Shown: piece by piece, positions 1-6,160 of the stretch
Position numbering within the stretch: the stretch's first letter is position 1
Layout: the number at the start of each line of letters is the position of its first letter
Origin: Desulfobacteraceae bacterium
GTDB taxonomy: Bacteria; Desulfobacterota; Desulfobacteria; Desulfobacterales; Desulfosalsimonadaceae
Length of the DNA stretch: 9,945 bases
Reading direction: 5' to 3'
Assembly (NCBI GenBank): GCA_021162325.1
Contig: JAGGYV010000058.1
Span: 1 to 9,945 of the forward strand
Made by a program: the position numbers and the translations under genes
Notes under the pieces: generated by a model
Told to the model about the DNA's origin: nothing
Database searches by the model: none
What the model saw: the letters and a program-made list of their open reading frames with translations, nothing else

Positions 1-4
1 CTGG

Positions 5-85
5 AATTTTTTTCGTCTTCAAGGCGCTTTGCCGAGAGCATAGCTGGCTATTTGACCGACAAAGCAACACAGAAGACGGGAAAAA
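5..85. repeat. Compound dyad, interspersed-repeat-like
   Basis: This intergenic stretch is built as nested inverted repeats. The outer arms CGTCTTC (14-20) and GAAGACG (72-78) are extended by a T-run on the left (7-13) and an A-rich run on the right (79-85). An inner pair GCTTTG (26-31) and CAAAGC (60-65) follows, and ATAGC (40-44) faces GCTAT (47-51) at the centre. Such compound dyads are typical of short mobile or interspersed palindromes, and could also act as a transcription terminator in either direction because of the T/A flanks. No protein-coding character is seen. Only one copy lies in the window, so its repeat nature is inferred from structure. Confidence 0.5.
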
Positions 86-108
86 TAATAAGCCAAAACG
101 TCGAGTTA

Positions 109-143
109 TTTATTCCCGAGCCCTTAGGCAGGGGCCGAATAAA
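109..143. repeat. Second dyad in the left intergenic region
   Basis: The arms TTTATTC (109-115) and GAATAAA (137-143) pair exactly, with an inner GCCC (120-123) facing GGGC (132-135). The dyad lies 24 bases after the end of the first dyad, so the two may belong to one larger repeated unit. Nothing else is recognised between here and the methyltransferase stop at 265, apart from the repeat end at 217-232. Confidence 0.4.
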
Positions 144-216
144 CGCCGATGAATCCTAAACCAATAAGTGTGTATGGTTTGATGTTACCATATAATTAAG
201 GATGACAAGATGATGC

Positions 217-232
217 TTTTTACGAAGCCATC
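217..232 (-). repeat. Solo end of the MITE-like repeat family
   Basis: TTTTTACGAAGCCATC is the exact reverse complement of bases 9815-9830, the outer end of the MITE-like element upstream of qmoA. The match stops at the inner side, where the GTCC that follows in the full copy is absent, so this is a solo end or decayed remnant. Together with ATGAT at 212-216 it can fold into an imperfect 9 bp hairpin with one bulge just downstream of the minus-strand methyltransferase. Confidence 0.5.
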
Positions 233-264
233 ATAATTTGACGTGTGATCTGGGGTCGTTCCGG

Positions 265-990
265 CTAAGGACTTTTCTCAACCTTCGCGATGTATACTCC
301 ATTCTCCGCTGTTTTGCCCTGAATTGGATTTTCAAACTCGACGACATGTCCATCAACCTGATCAAACACACTGGACAGAATGGACAGAAATCCCTTGTCA
401 GGGACGTCATCAGACCACAATCCGAACACGCCCCCCGGCCTTAGAAATGCTCGCAGACGTTTCATTCCCTCCTCCGAATAAAGATCTGCGTGACCTGGAT
501 TAAGCAGGGCATCAGGTGTGTGATCAATATCAAGAAGTATGGCATCAAACAAGTGCCCCGGGTCATCCGGATCGAAACCATCTCTCCGCACGAGTGCAAA
601 GAAGTCCTCATGGTAATAGCGGCATCGAACATCTTTCGAAAGCAATGCGCCGTTGGGAACAAGCTCACGTTGGTGCCAAGCAATCACTGGCGCCAGCGCC
701 TCAACCACAATCATTCGCGCGACCTGGTTATATTTCAAAACGGCCGCTGCGGTGTAACCCAAGCCCAATCCTCCAACCACAACATCCCATTTTTCGCCTG
801 CAAGCCCTGACAACCCGAGATCAACCAGCGCCACTTCGCCTTCATGAAACAAAGACGACATGAGAAATTCATCATTGAGTTTCACCTCGAATACCTCACG
901 TCCGCCCATTTCCAACGCACACCGCCGCCGCAGAATCAATTCACCAAGAGCCGTCCGCTGGTAATCCAGTTCTTCAAAGTTAACACTCAT
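265..990 (-). CDS. SAM-dependent methyltransferase, spermidine-synthase-like fold
   Basis: The 241-residue protein has the layout of a class I SAM-dependent methyltransferase related to polyamine aminopropyltransferases. A glycine-rich SAM-binding loop, VVVGGLGLGYT, lies near residues 70-80. An acidic residue at the end of strand 2 (VVEA, E97) should bind the ribose. DAILLDIDH at 149-157 is the motif IV region, and a further acidic pair (HED, 127-129) precedes it. The ATG at 990 is preferred over an in-frame GTG at 1029 because GAGGAGGA lies four bases upstream of it; the GTG has no such site. The substrate is unknown. Databases often call such proteins spermidine synthase, but specific polyamine-binding residues cannot be confirmed here. 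It stands alone, with repeats on both sides. Fold call is confident, substrate is not. Confidence 0.82.
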   Translation of the reverse strand: MSVNFEELDYQRTALGELILRRRCALEMGGREVFEVKLNDEFLMSSLFHEGEVALVDLGLSGLAGEKWDVVVGGLGLGYTAAAVLKYNQVARMIVVEALAPVIAWHQRELVPNGALLSKDVRCRYYHEDFFALVRRDGFDPDDPGHLFDAILLDIDHTPDALLNPGHADLYSEEGMKRLRAFLRPGGVFGLWSDDVPDKGFLSILSSVFDQVDGHVVEFENPIQGKTAENGVYIAKVEKSP

Positions 991-1022
991 GCCATCCTCC
1001 TCGTTATCAAGCATTTGATTGA

Positions 1023-1223
1023 TGCTCACAACAGCCTTCGAGGGAGCAAGTCTATTTTGGACCCTTTAATTTATATCCACATAACGAAGAGCTGACCAGC
1101 GCCACCATATTACTACTTGAACCACCAGGCTTTTACGAAAAACCACGATTTTCTCAGCGTCTGGCCAATGACGGACGGGGTAAGAAATTTAACAAAAAGC
1201 AGCCGCTGGATTACATAGAATAA
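1023..1223 (+). pseudogene. Startless open frame, possible C-terminal gene remnant
   Basis: A frame is open from after a stop at 1020-1022 to a TAA at 1221-1223 and contains no ATG. Its second half reads like real protein, with a hydrophobic strand TSATILLLEPPG and then a basic, soluble-looking tail that includes FYEKPRFSQRLANDGRG and ends in QPLDYIE. I do not recognise the family. The most economical reading is the 3' end of a gene whose 5' part was lost, since the frame begins upstream in the leader of the opposing methyltransferase. It is followed within 25 bases by the REP cluster. It could also be a chance open frame; 67 codons is short enough for that. Confidence 0.28.
1070..1098 (-). 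promoter_or_regulatory. Candidate sigma-70 promoter for the methyltransferase
   Basis: Read on the minus strand, TGGTCA (1098-1093) is followed after 17 bases by TATAAA (1075-1070). The -10 matches the consensus in five of six positions and the -35 in four of six. Transcription would begin near 1063 and leave a leader of about 70 bases before the start codon at 990. This is pattern matching only. Confidence 0.35.
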
Positions 1224-1247
1224 TAATGATTAGCCTTCCATTTCTAT

Positions 1248-1271
1248 GAAGACCTGAAGGCCTCCGCTACA
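1248..1271 (-). repeat. REP-like hairpin, copy A
   Basis: Read on the minus strand this is TGTAGC followed by a stem-loop with arms GGAGGCC and GGTCTTC. The two departures from perfect pairing are G-T (G-U in RNA) on this strand. The GTAG tetranucleotide at the foot is the hallmark of REP sequences mobilised by RAYT (TnpA-REP) transposases. This copy is preceded by CCATTT, as copy C is, so A and C share about 35 similar bases. No RAYT gene is in the window. Confidence 0.6.
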
Positions 1272-1326
1272 GGGTTGGTACAGATATTCACATTTTTTGT
1301 ACACACCTTGTCTTTGGCACTCACCG

Positions 1327-1350
1327 TGTAGCGGAAACCTTTAGGTTTCC
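1327..1350 (+). repeat. REP-like hairpin, copy B
   Basis: TGTAGC is followed by GGAAACC, a four-base loop TTTA, and GGTTTCC, a perfect seven-pair stem. It is inverted relative to copies A and C, with its foot facing the foot of copy A across 55 bases. Compared with copy C the middle stem pair has changed on both arms, so pairing is kept. Confidence 0.65.
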
Positions 1351-1356
1351 ATTTTT

Positions 1357-1380
1357 GGAGACCTGAAGGTCTCCGCCACA
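1357..1380 (-). repeat. REP-like hairpin, copy C
   Basis: The plus strand reads GGAGACC, loop TGAA, GGTCTCC, then GCCACA, so the minus-strand foot is TGTGGC with GTGG in place of GTAG. It lies six bases (attttt) from copy B in tail-to-tail orientation, giving a BIME-like pair. The B-C pair could also act as a strong RNA structure. From 1381 to 1436 nothing further is recognised. Confidence 0.65.
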
Positions 1381-1436
1381 TGGATTTCAGCAACGACCCG
1401 CGCATAACACCATGAAAATAAACAAAAAATTAAAAT

Positions 1437-1701
1437 TTATGCTGATTGCCCTTCTCCCATTCCCCCCAGATTCAAACGGGTTTCCTTCATCAAGTCCCCG
1501 TCGGCCCGCCATACCCAGCAGGTATTTTCAAGAAATGCCAATGCCGGGCGGCCTGAACGCTTCGGTGCTGAAAAAATACGTTTTCTTAAAACGGTTATCC
1601 GTCAGCCGGCCTTCAACCACCACGGCATCTTTTTCATATTCATAGGTGGTTATCTGAACCTGCCGCCCATGTATCTTCCTGTTTTTGTCGATTGATATCA
1701 T
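1437..1701 (-). pseudogene. DUF2889-family gene with internal deletion
   Basis: The minus strand starts with ATG at 1701, with GGAAGGA about six bases upstream, and reads 57 residues that resemble the start of DUF2889 proteins: a basic strand (KIHGRQVQITTYEYEKD), VVVEGRLTDNRFK, then FRPPGIG. The frame stops at 1528. A second frame over 1437-1533 then gives LENTCWVWRADGDLMKE and a TAA at 1437, which resembles the C-terminal tail I associate with this family. About 100 or more middle residues are missing and the frame shifts at the join. A tandem AATGCC AATGCC (1534-1545) sits at the join. The family call is from memory of its pattern and could be wrong; the function of DUF2889 is unknown. Confidence 0.55.
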
Positions 1702-1797
1702 TTGATTTCCTTCCACCGAATTCAGCAGTGCCTGAACGGAAACTCACCATAATCAAAATATAAAAAAACTGAAATAAAAATAAAATTATCCTTACGG

Positions 1798-1827
1798 TTG
1801 ACGATAAGGGAGGGGGTTTGATATAAA
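1798..1827 (+). promoter_or_regulatory. Strong sigma-70-like promoter upstream of trmO
   Basis: TTGACG (1798-1803) and TATAAA (1822-1827) are separated by 18 bases, each matching the sigma-70 consensus in five of six positions. Transcription would start near 1834 and run to trmO at 1941. The leader of about 105 bases is almost entirely made of the MITE-like element at 1837-1916. It probably also drives the lipoprotein and the broken hydrolase downstream, since no terminator separates them. Confidence 0.55.
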
Positions 1828-1836
1828 CATCTGTAC

Positions 1837-1916
1837 CAAATTTAATGGCTTTGCAAAAAGTCCAAATTTTTTCTTTGCCATCGGAATCCAACTTTTTACG
1901 AGTTTATCAAATTTAA
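1837..1916. mobile_element. Short MITE-like element with flanking direct repeat
   Basis: CAAATTTAA occurs exactly at 1837-1845 and 1908-1916 and flanks about 63 bases whose ends are imperfect inverted repeats: ATGGCTTTGCAAAAAGT at the left, and ATAAACTCGTAAAAAGT when the right end is read from the minus strand. This is the layout of a non-autonomous transposon with an 8 bp target duplication (the ninth base may belong to the element). Bases 1845-1868 match 9816-9839 in 22 of 24 positions, and 1867-1888 match 9924-9945 in 21 of 22, so this copy looks like the qmoA-proximal copy without about 85 internal bases. No transposase is present. Confidence 0.65.
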
Positions 1917-1940
1917 CGAACTGATAAAGGCTGCATAAAC

Positions 1941-2423
1941 ATGAAAATAGAATATTCTCCCATCGGCATCATCCGCACCCCTTTTACAAAACCCGAAGGC
2001 ATGCCCATTCAACCAACCGGTGCGAAAGGCATTTCCGGAACCGTGACGATTTTTGAAGAATTCCGGACCGGCTTAAAAGATCTGGACGGCTTTTCACATA
2101 TCATCCTTTTATATTATTTTCATCGCTCAAATGGCTATAAGCTGGAAATCGTCCCGTTTCTCGACGACAAACCCCATGGTGTTTTTTCAACACGTGCCCC
2201 CAAGCGTCCGAATGCCATTGGCCTGTCCGTCGTCAAGCTGAACAAAATAGAAAACGGTATTCTTGACATAGAAAATATTGATGTTCTTGACGAGACGCCC
2301 GTGCTGGATATTAAGCCCTATGTACCTGATTTCGATGAACAGACCAGCGTCCGCACCGGATGGATGCAGAATGTTCAAAAAAAAACAGTCGCTAAAAAAA
2401 AATCCGATATTCGGTTTAAATAA
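1941..2423 (+). CDS. trmO: tRNA (t6A37-N6)-methyltransferase TrmO (TsaA/YaeB family)
   Basis: The 160-residue protein matches the TrmO/UPF0066 beta-barrel family, which uses S-adenosylmethionine to methylate N6-threonylcarbamoyladenosine at position 37 of certain tRNAs, giving m6t6A. Diagnostic stretches are YSPIGIIRTPF (5-15), FSTRAPKRPNAIGLSVVKL (82-100) with the conserved arginine-proline-asparagine core, and LDETPVLDIKPYVP (116-129). It consists of the single core domain plus a lysine-rich tail and lacks the extra C-terminal domain of the longer E. coli enzyme. The start has only a weak AAAGG about eleven bases upstream, but the conserved N-terminal motif begins just after it. It is first in a plus-strand run behind the promoter at 1798-1827 and followed after 38 bases by the lipoprotein gene. 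Confidence 0.9.
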   Translation: MKIEYSPIGIIRTPFTKPEGMPIQPTGAKGISGTVTIFEEFRTGLKDLDGFSHIILLYYFHRSNGYKLEIVPFLDDKPHGVFSTRAPKRPNAIGLSVVKLNKIENGILDIENIDVLDETPVLDIKPYVPDFDEQTSVRTGWMQNVQKKTVAKKKSDIRFK

Positions 2424-2461
2424 GACTAACTAAAATTTTTAACTTCGGAGGAGATCAACCA

Positions 2462-3388
2462 ATGAAACGGTTTGCCGTCCTGTTTTTCTTTAGCGCTTTC
2501 TTTTTATCCGCCTGCGGTACCGCCCGATGGGTCCGCTCGCCTGTATTAAAAGAAAAAAATATTATCATCAGCATAGAACAACGGCAGGAGAATGGACAAA
2601 TTGTCGCGCAAAAATACGATCACCCCTATACGGTTGACCTTCCGGATCTTGAGAAACTGCTGAAAGACGTAACGTACATTGAAGAATCCGGATTTATTGG
2701 AAAAGAAGAAGAAAAACAAGTTTTCCAGGCAATCGAAATTGACCGCCTGGCATCTGTCCTGGCCAACACCCTGACAAAAATCGACGCCAGTCAGCGCATC
2801 CGGTTTACGTCCTTTAACAAAGGCGAGGGGTGGCTATTTTCAAACCGCAGAAAAACAGAAGGGGTTATCTTTATTAAACACGATGGCCGTTTGAACATGG
2901 CATTCAGCCACATTAATTTCGACATAGACCCCAATGATGCGAATACGTTACCACCCGACTTTTCCCGACTCAATCCGTTAAAAATCACGACCTCGGACAC
3001 CCCCCTCATCCCAGCGACACCCTATGCTGAGCTTCACCAATTTGAAGACGGAGAACCAGCGTCCATGTGGCTTATCGCAGACCTTGAGAAACTTGACAAA
3101 GCCACAGATATGATGCCGGTTACCCGTATCGAAGCAATCGACAAAGCGCCCCTTAAAACGCCTGCACCCGGCATCCTGACGGCACCGGCACTACCTTCTG
3201 TTAAACAAGCAGCAGATACCACAATTACAGAAACAATGAAAAAAACGCCTGTTCCGGCAGCAGGCAATGCACTTCAAAAAGACATTAAAGATAAACTGAA
3301 ATATTTAAAAGAACTGCTTGACGAAGGACTGATCTCGGAAAAAGACTATAATATCAAAAAAACGGAACTGCTGAATAAAATCGATTAA
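2462..3388 (+). CDS. Lipoprotein with C-terminal SHOCT-like domain, function unknown
   Basis: The 308-residue product begins with a lipoprotein signal: positive residues KR, a phenylalanine-rich core, and lipobox LSAC with the lipidated cysteine at residue 18. It should therefore be exported and anchored to a membrane. The central region (about 20-210) is a mixed alpha/beta domain I do not recognise. It has an alanine/proline-rich linker (about 225-262) and ends in KLKYLKELLDEGLISEKDY and KKTELL, the pattern of the SHOCT short C-terminal domain often linked to oligomerisation. The ribosome binding site GGAGGAG lies about eight bases before the ATG. It is probably cotranscribed with trmO. Nothing in the context fixes its role. 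Confidence 0.8.
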   Translation: MKRFAVLFFFSAFFLSACGTARWVRSPVLKEKNIIISIEQRQENGQIVAQKYDHPYTVDLPDLEKLLKDVTYIEESGFIGKEEEKQVFQAIEIDRLASVLANTLTKIDASQRIRFTSFNKGEGWLFSNRRKTEGVIFIKHDGRLNMAFSHINFDIDPNDANTLPPDFSRLNPLKITTSDTPLIPATPYAELHQFEDGEPASMWLIADLEKLDKATDMMPVTRIEAIDKAPLKTPAPGILTAPALPSVKQAADTTITETMKKTPVPAAGNALQKDIKDKLKYLKELLDEGLISEKDYNIKKTELLNKID

Positions 3389-3411
3389 TTGCCTGCTACC
3401 GATTTCCTGAT

Positions 3412-3774
3412 ATGTACAAAACAAATCTTTTAACACAAACGAAAATTGCCGAGGATTCCGTCCGGGCGACCTGGATGGGCACGGCCGGATTGTATCTATC
3501 TGACGGGGAAACCGGCATCTATATTGATCCGTTTGTGAGTCGTTATGGTCTGTTCAAAGTGGGCGTGGGATTTTCATTAAAACCGCAGCATGAATTGATC
3601 AATAAATGGATTGCCATCACCGGCGGAGAAAAAGCGGCAGCTGTCCTGGTCAGCCATTCCCATTATGATCATGTGATGGATGTGCCCTGGTTTGCGAAAG
3701 CTTCCGGTGCGTTGATCGTTGGGTTTGAAGTAAAGACATTGCCAATCGGAGAGGCGATGGTTTTGTTTCCCTGA
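3412..3774 (+). pseudogene. Metallo-beta-lactamase-fold hydrolase (UlaG-like), internally deleted
   Basis: The first 100 or so residues match the N-terminal part of COG2220/UlaG-like metallo-hydrolases: VRATWMGTAGLYLSDGETG, then IYIDPFVSRYG, and the zinc-binding HSHYDH at about 82-87. Family members run to roughly 300 or more residues, but this frame ends after 120. All later metal ligands and the second half of the fold are missing. The last residues, FEVKTLPIGEAMVLFP, look like a natural C-terminus of such proteins, which suggests an in-frame internal deletion rather than simple truncation. An active enzyme is unlikely. There is no clear ribosome binding site; the gene lies 23 bases after the lipoprotein. 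The start at 3412 fits the family's usual beginning. Confidence 0.65.
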
Positions 3775-3851
3775 CACAAAAGTAACAACTTTAAATCAGG
3801 TCTTGACCTGTCGCTTTGCCCCTCAATTTGTAATAAAAAATAAAATAACCA

Positions 3852-4433
3852 ATGCAATTACCAAAGTTTACAATCCAGCTTCCCGAATGGGTGGCCGAAT
3901 ATATTGATCACGCACCAAAGATTTTTCCCGGCATTGAAGACCGCATGGACTTTGTCATTGAATTGTCCCGAAAAAACATTGACCACCAGACCGGCGGTCC
4001 GTTTGGCGCCGCTGTTTTTGATGCAGACGGGCGCCTGATTGCACCGGGGATCAACATGGTAACCACTGCCAACTGCTCTATTCTTCATGCGGAAATGGTA
4101 GCCATCGCTCTGGCGCAAAAAGTCCTCGGCCGGTTTGACATCAGCGACGGCGGAAAATTTGACTTTGCGCTGTTTGCCACCACCGAGCCCTGCGCCATGT
4201 GTTTCGGCGCCATCCCCTGGTCAGGCGTCCGTCGTCTGGTCTGCGGTGCGAGAAAAGAAGATGCTCAGGCAATCGGCTTTGATGAAGGCCCCAAACTTGA
4301 AAACTGGACAGCCGCACTGCTTGATCGGGGTATTGACGTGATCCAGGATGTACGCCGGGAAAGAGCAACCGCCGTGTTAAATGATTATGTAAAATACGGC
4401 GGCCGGATCTACAACCCGGGGGGAAAAATATAA
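3852..4433 (+). CDS. Nucleoside/guanine deaminase-like zinc enzyme
   Basis: This 193-residue protein belongs to the cytidine/deoxycytidylate deaminase superfamily (COG0590). The zinc and proton-transfer motif HAE is at 79-81 (H79 ligand, E81 catalytic) and PCAMC at 113-117 supplies C114 and C117. GGPFGAAVFD (48-57) forms the substrate-side strand. The context around the second motif (TTEPCAMCFGAIPWSG, followed by AIGFDEG) resembles bacterial guanine deaminase GuaD more than the tRNA adenosine deaminase TadA. The enzyme is soluble and would hydrolyse an exocyclic amine of a purine base or nucleoside. An N-terminal extension of about 30 residues precedes the usual domain. No ribosome binding site is evident. 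It is the last plus-strand gene, 77 bases after the broken hydrolase, and convergent with the membrane protein gene. Confidence 0.85.
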   Translation: MQLPKFTIQLPEWVAEYIDHAPKIFPGIEDRMDFVIELSRKNIDHQTGGPFGAAVFDADGRLIAPGINMVTTANCSILHAEMVAIALAQKVLGRFDISDGGKFDFALFATTEPCAMCFGAIPWSGVRRLVCGARKEDAQAIGFDEGPKLENWTAALLDRGIDVIQDVRRERATAVLNDYVKYGGRIYNPGGKI

Positions 4434-4527
4434 ATCAAGCGACAGTTTTCTGATGGAATCCGCTGGCCTTGCGCAAATTTTACGATATGGGCGAATAAAG
4501 TGTGATTTGGAATGGATACCCCGGACG

Positions 4528-4812
4528 CTATAGCCGTTTATCACCGAGGATTAATTGTTTAAACATTTTCGAGATCCAGCGGCCCGGAATGCCGAATGCC
4601 GCATACCCGATGGTTGCGATCATAATATAAATCAATGCCCTGGCACCGGCCCCCATCTCCGGGGTCACGGCAAGAGGCGTCAAAAACGCGGAAAAAATAA
4701 TCCCGAACAGAATCCGCCAGGTATCGGGTGAAAACAGTATATAAAAAACAATGTAACTGGGTGTAACAGGTCTTTTTTCCACGGTGTCCCCTATATTTTT
4801 TTTAATACCCAT
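4528..4812 (-). CDS. Small two-helix membrane protein beyond the qmo terminator
   Basis: The product is about 94 residues from the ATG at 4812 (101 from an in-frame GTG at 4833, which has AGGG five bases before it; the choice is uncertain). It has a short polar N-terminus, a hydrophobic stretch YIVFYILFSPDTW running into ILFGIIFSAFLTPLAV, and a second segment ALIYIMIATIGYAAFG, then a basic end (RWISKMFKQLILGDKR). The basic tail suggests a cytoplasmic C-terminus. It lies downstream of qmoC in the same direction, where Desulfovibrio carries the accessory gene qmoD, but I cannot show it is related to QmoD. The hairpin at 4855-4892 separates it from qmoC, so it would rely on read-through or a weak promoter of its own. 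Confidence 0.6.
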   Translation of the reverse strand: MGIKKNIGDTVEKRPVTPSYIVFYILFSPDTWRILFGIIFSAFLTPLAVTPEMGAGARALIYIMIATIGYAAFGIPGRWISKMFKQLILGDKRL

Positions 4813-4854
4813 CGAATAATAAAAGCACTCCACCCAAACCCTGTTGAGAAAAAT

Positions 4855-4892
4855 AAAAAAGGAGATCCGACGTATGTCAAATCTCCTTTTTT
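4855..4892 (-). terminator. Rho-independent terminator of the qmo operon
   Basis: The arms AAAAAAGGAGAT (4855-4866) and ATCTCCTTTTTT (4881-4892) pair perfectly over 12 bases around a 14-base loop. On the minus strand, transcripts leaving qmoC would end in a T-run after the hairpin, as a classical intrinsic terminator requires. The flanks are A/T symmetric, so it may also work for plus-strand transcripts. It begins 33 bases past the qmoC stop. Confidence 0.85.
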
Positions 4893-4925
4893 TATCATTT
4901 TTCTTTTTATTGAAATAAAAAAATA

Positions 4926-6107
4926 TTATTTTCTTCCGGCATATTCATTATACGCCATGGCGGTTGTTCGATAAACCAGATGGGCCAGTTTTGAGAACGG
5001 AAGAGAAATAAACAGGATAAAAACACACATCAAATGGATATAATAAATCAGATAGGTTAAAAAAGCCGCATCTGCCAGCCGGGTTAGCTCGGTCAACATA
5101 CCGGTTACCCCCAACGCACACACCAGGCCAATTAAAAACCAGTCTTTATAGGTGCTCACCTGATCTTCCTGTTTCGCCTTTCGGCTTTTGAGCATCAGTA
5201 AACTACCGATAATCAACGCAATACCACTGACATTGGCGATTAATTTGATCGGCGACCATATCAATGCATCATAGGGGCCGTGAATCCCGATGCCGTACAG
5301 CACCAAAAAGAAAAAACCAGTGACAAATGCCAGACCGATAAACCCGAATAAAACCATCATATGGGGTGTGGCCCGTTCCGTATTTTCACCGCATTCTGAA
5401 AATTTTGAATGTTTTAAAATCGTCGGAATGGTTTTAATAAATGCTTGAAAAAATTCTTTGAACTCAATTTTCTGTTTATTGGTTTTTCCTTCACGTAATG
5501 CATTTTCATGAATATCTGCAAGAAACCGTTTAAGTCCCAGTGCAAACACGACAACGGTAAAAATGGATGCTGAAATAAAAATCAAATCCACCAGCCAGGT
5601 TGAAAAAAACATATGATGGGCGATATGCCCAATTTTATCATTTTCCTCAAAAACCCTTTGGGGACTGAAATTCAACCAATGAACACCGAATAGTTTAAAA
5701 ATCATCCCGATGACCAGGAATAAAACCGCTGGAATTGCCGCCAGCACCGGAAGTTTTTTCGGGTCATTAACAATTTTCCCCAAAGCAGGGAATCCGGCAT
5801 AATATGAAATCGCATACATTCGAATGGCGGCCAGCACATCTCCGGGTTTGGCCCCTCGCGGGCACAAGGTGGAGCAATCGCCGCAATTATGACACAGCCA
5901 AATATCCCCATTACCGACAAGTTTATCTTTTAACCCCCAGGAAGCGGCGATCATTTCTTTTCTGGGAAAAGGTTTTGTATCCGGCGATATCGGGCAGGCC
6001 ACTGAACACGTTGCGCATTGAAAGCATTTTTTCAATGAACCTCCACCATATTCGCTGATCTCTTTTATAAAGCCGATATCTGGTTCGACCAGGTATTTAT
6101 CTGCCAT
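4926..6107 (-). CDS. qmoC: QmoC, membrane subunit of the quinone-interacting oxidoreductase
   Basis: QmoC (393 residues) anchors the Qmo complex and exchanges electrons with menaquinol for APS reduction. Residues 1-110 form an HdrC-like domain with two [4Fe-4S] sites: C28, C31, C34, C38 (in CFQCATCSVACP) and C72, C75, C78, C82 (in CHNCGDCSTLCP). The rest is a cytochrome b/HdrE-like membrane domain with about six helices, near 119-142, 169-192, 250-274, 287-306, 320-340 and 345-368. Histidines H161, H164, H165, H249 and those in IYYIHLMC and SKLAHLVYR are candidate haem ligands. I chose the ATG at 6107 over the in-frame ATG at 6122 because GGGAGGTG ends six bases before it. It is the last gene of the operon, 53 bases after qmoB, closed by the terminator at 4855-4892. 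Confidence 0.95.
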   Translation of the reverse strand: MADKYLVEPDIGFIKEISEYGGGSLKKCFQCATCSVACPISPDTKPFPRKEMIAASWGLKDKLVGNGDIWLCHNCGDCSTLCPRGAKPGDVLAAIRMYAISYYAGFPALGKIVNDPKKLPVLAAIPAVLFLVIGMIFKLFGVHWLNFSPQRVFEENDKIGHIAHHMFFSTWLVDLIFISASIFTVVVFALGLKRFLADIHENALREGKTNKQKIEFKEFFQAFIKTIPTILKHSKFSECGENTERATPHMMVLFGFIGLAFVTGFFFLVLYGIGIHGPYDALIWSPIKLIANVSGIALIIGSLLMLKSRKAKQEDQVSTYKDWFLIGLVCALGVTGMLTELTRLADAAFLTYLIYYIHLMCVFILFISLPFSKLAHLVYRTTAMAYNEYAGRK

Positions 6108-6160
6108 ATTGGCACCTCCCATATTGGCATTTGTATATTAACGCCATTTATAAAATAACA

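Noticed and set aside
212..234. Hairpin as terminator of the methyltransferase gene
   Set aside because: The stem has a bulge and no T-run follows it on the minus strand. The pairing comes largely from the repeat end.
991..1029. Longer methyltransferase start at GTG 1029
   Set aside because: The ATG at 990 has a strong, well-spaced ribosome binding site that would lie inside the coding region of the longer form. The extra 13 residues show no family signal.
1248..1380. CRISPR array
   Set aside because: There are only three units, in mixed orientation, with spacers of 55 and 6 bases. This is not the regular repeat-spacer pattern of a CRISPR array, and no cas genes are present.
1640..1891. Minus-strand open frame of 83 codons
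   Set aside because: It begins inside the MITE-like element, crosses an A/T-rich promoter region, and overlaps the start of the DUF2889 remnant in another frame. It shows no protein-family pattern.
3797..3810. CAGGTC-TT-GACCTG inverted repeat before the deaminase as an operator or terminator
   Set aside because: The dyad is clear but short. It has no T-run, and the hexamer pairs nearby give spacings (20 or more bases) that do not fit a sigma-70 promoter. No regulator is implied.
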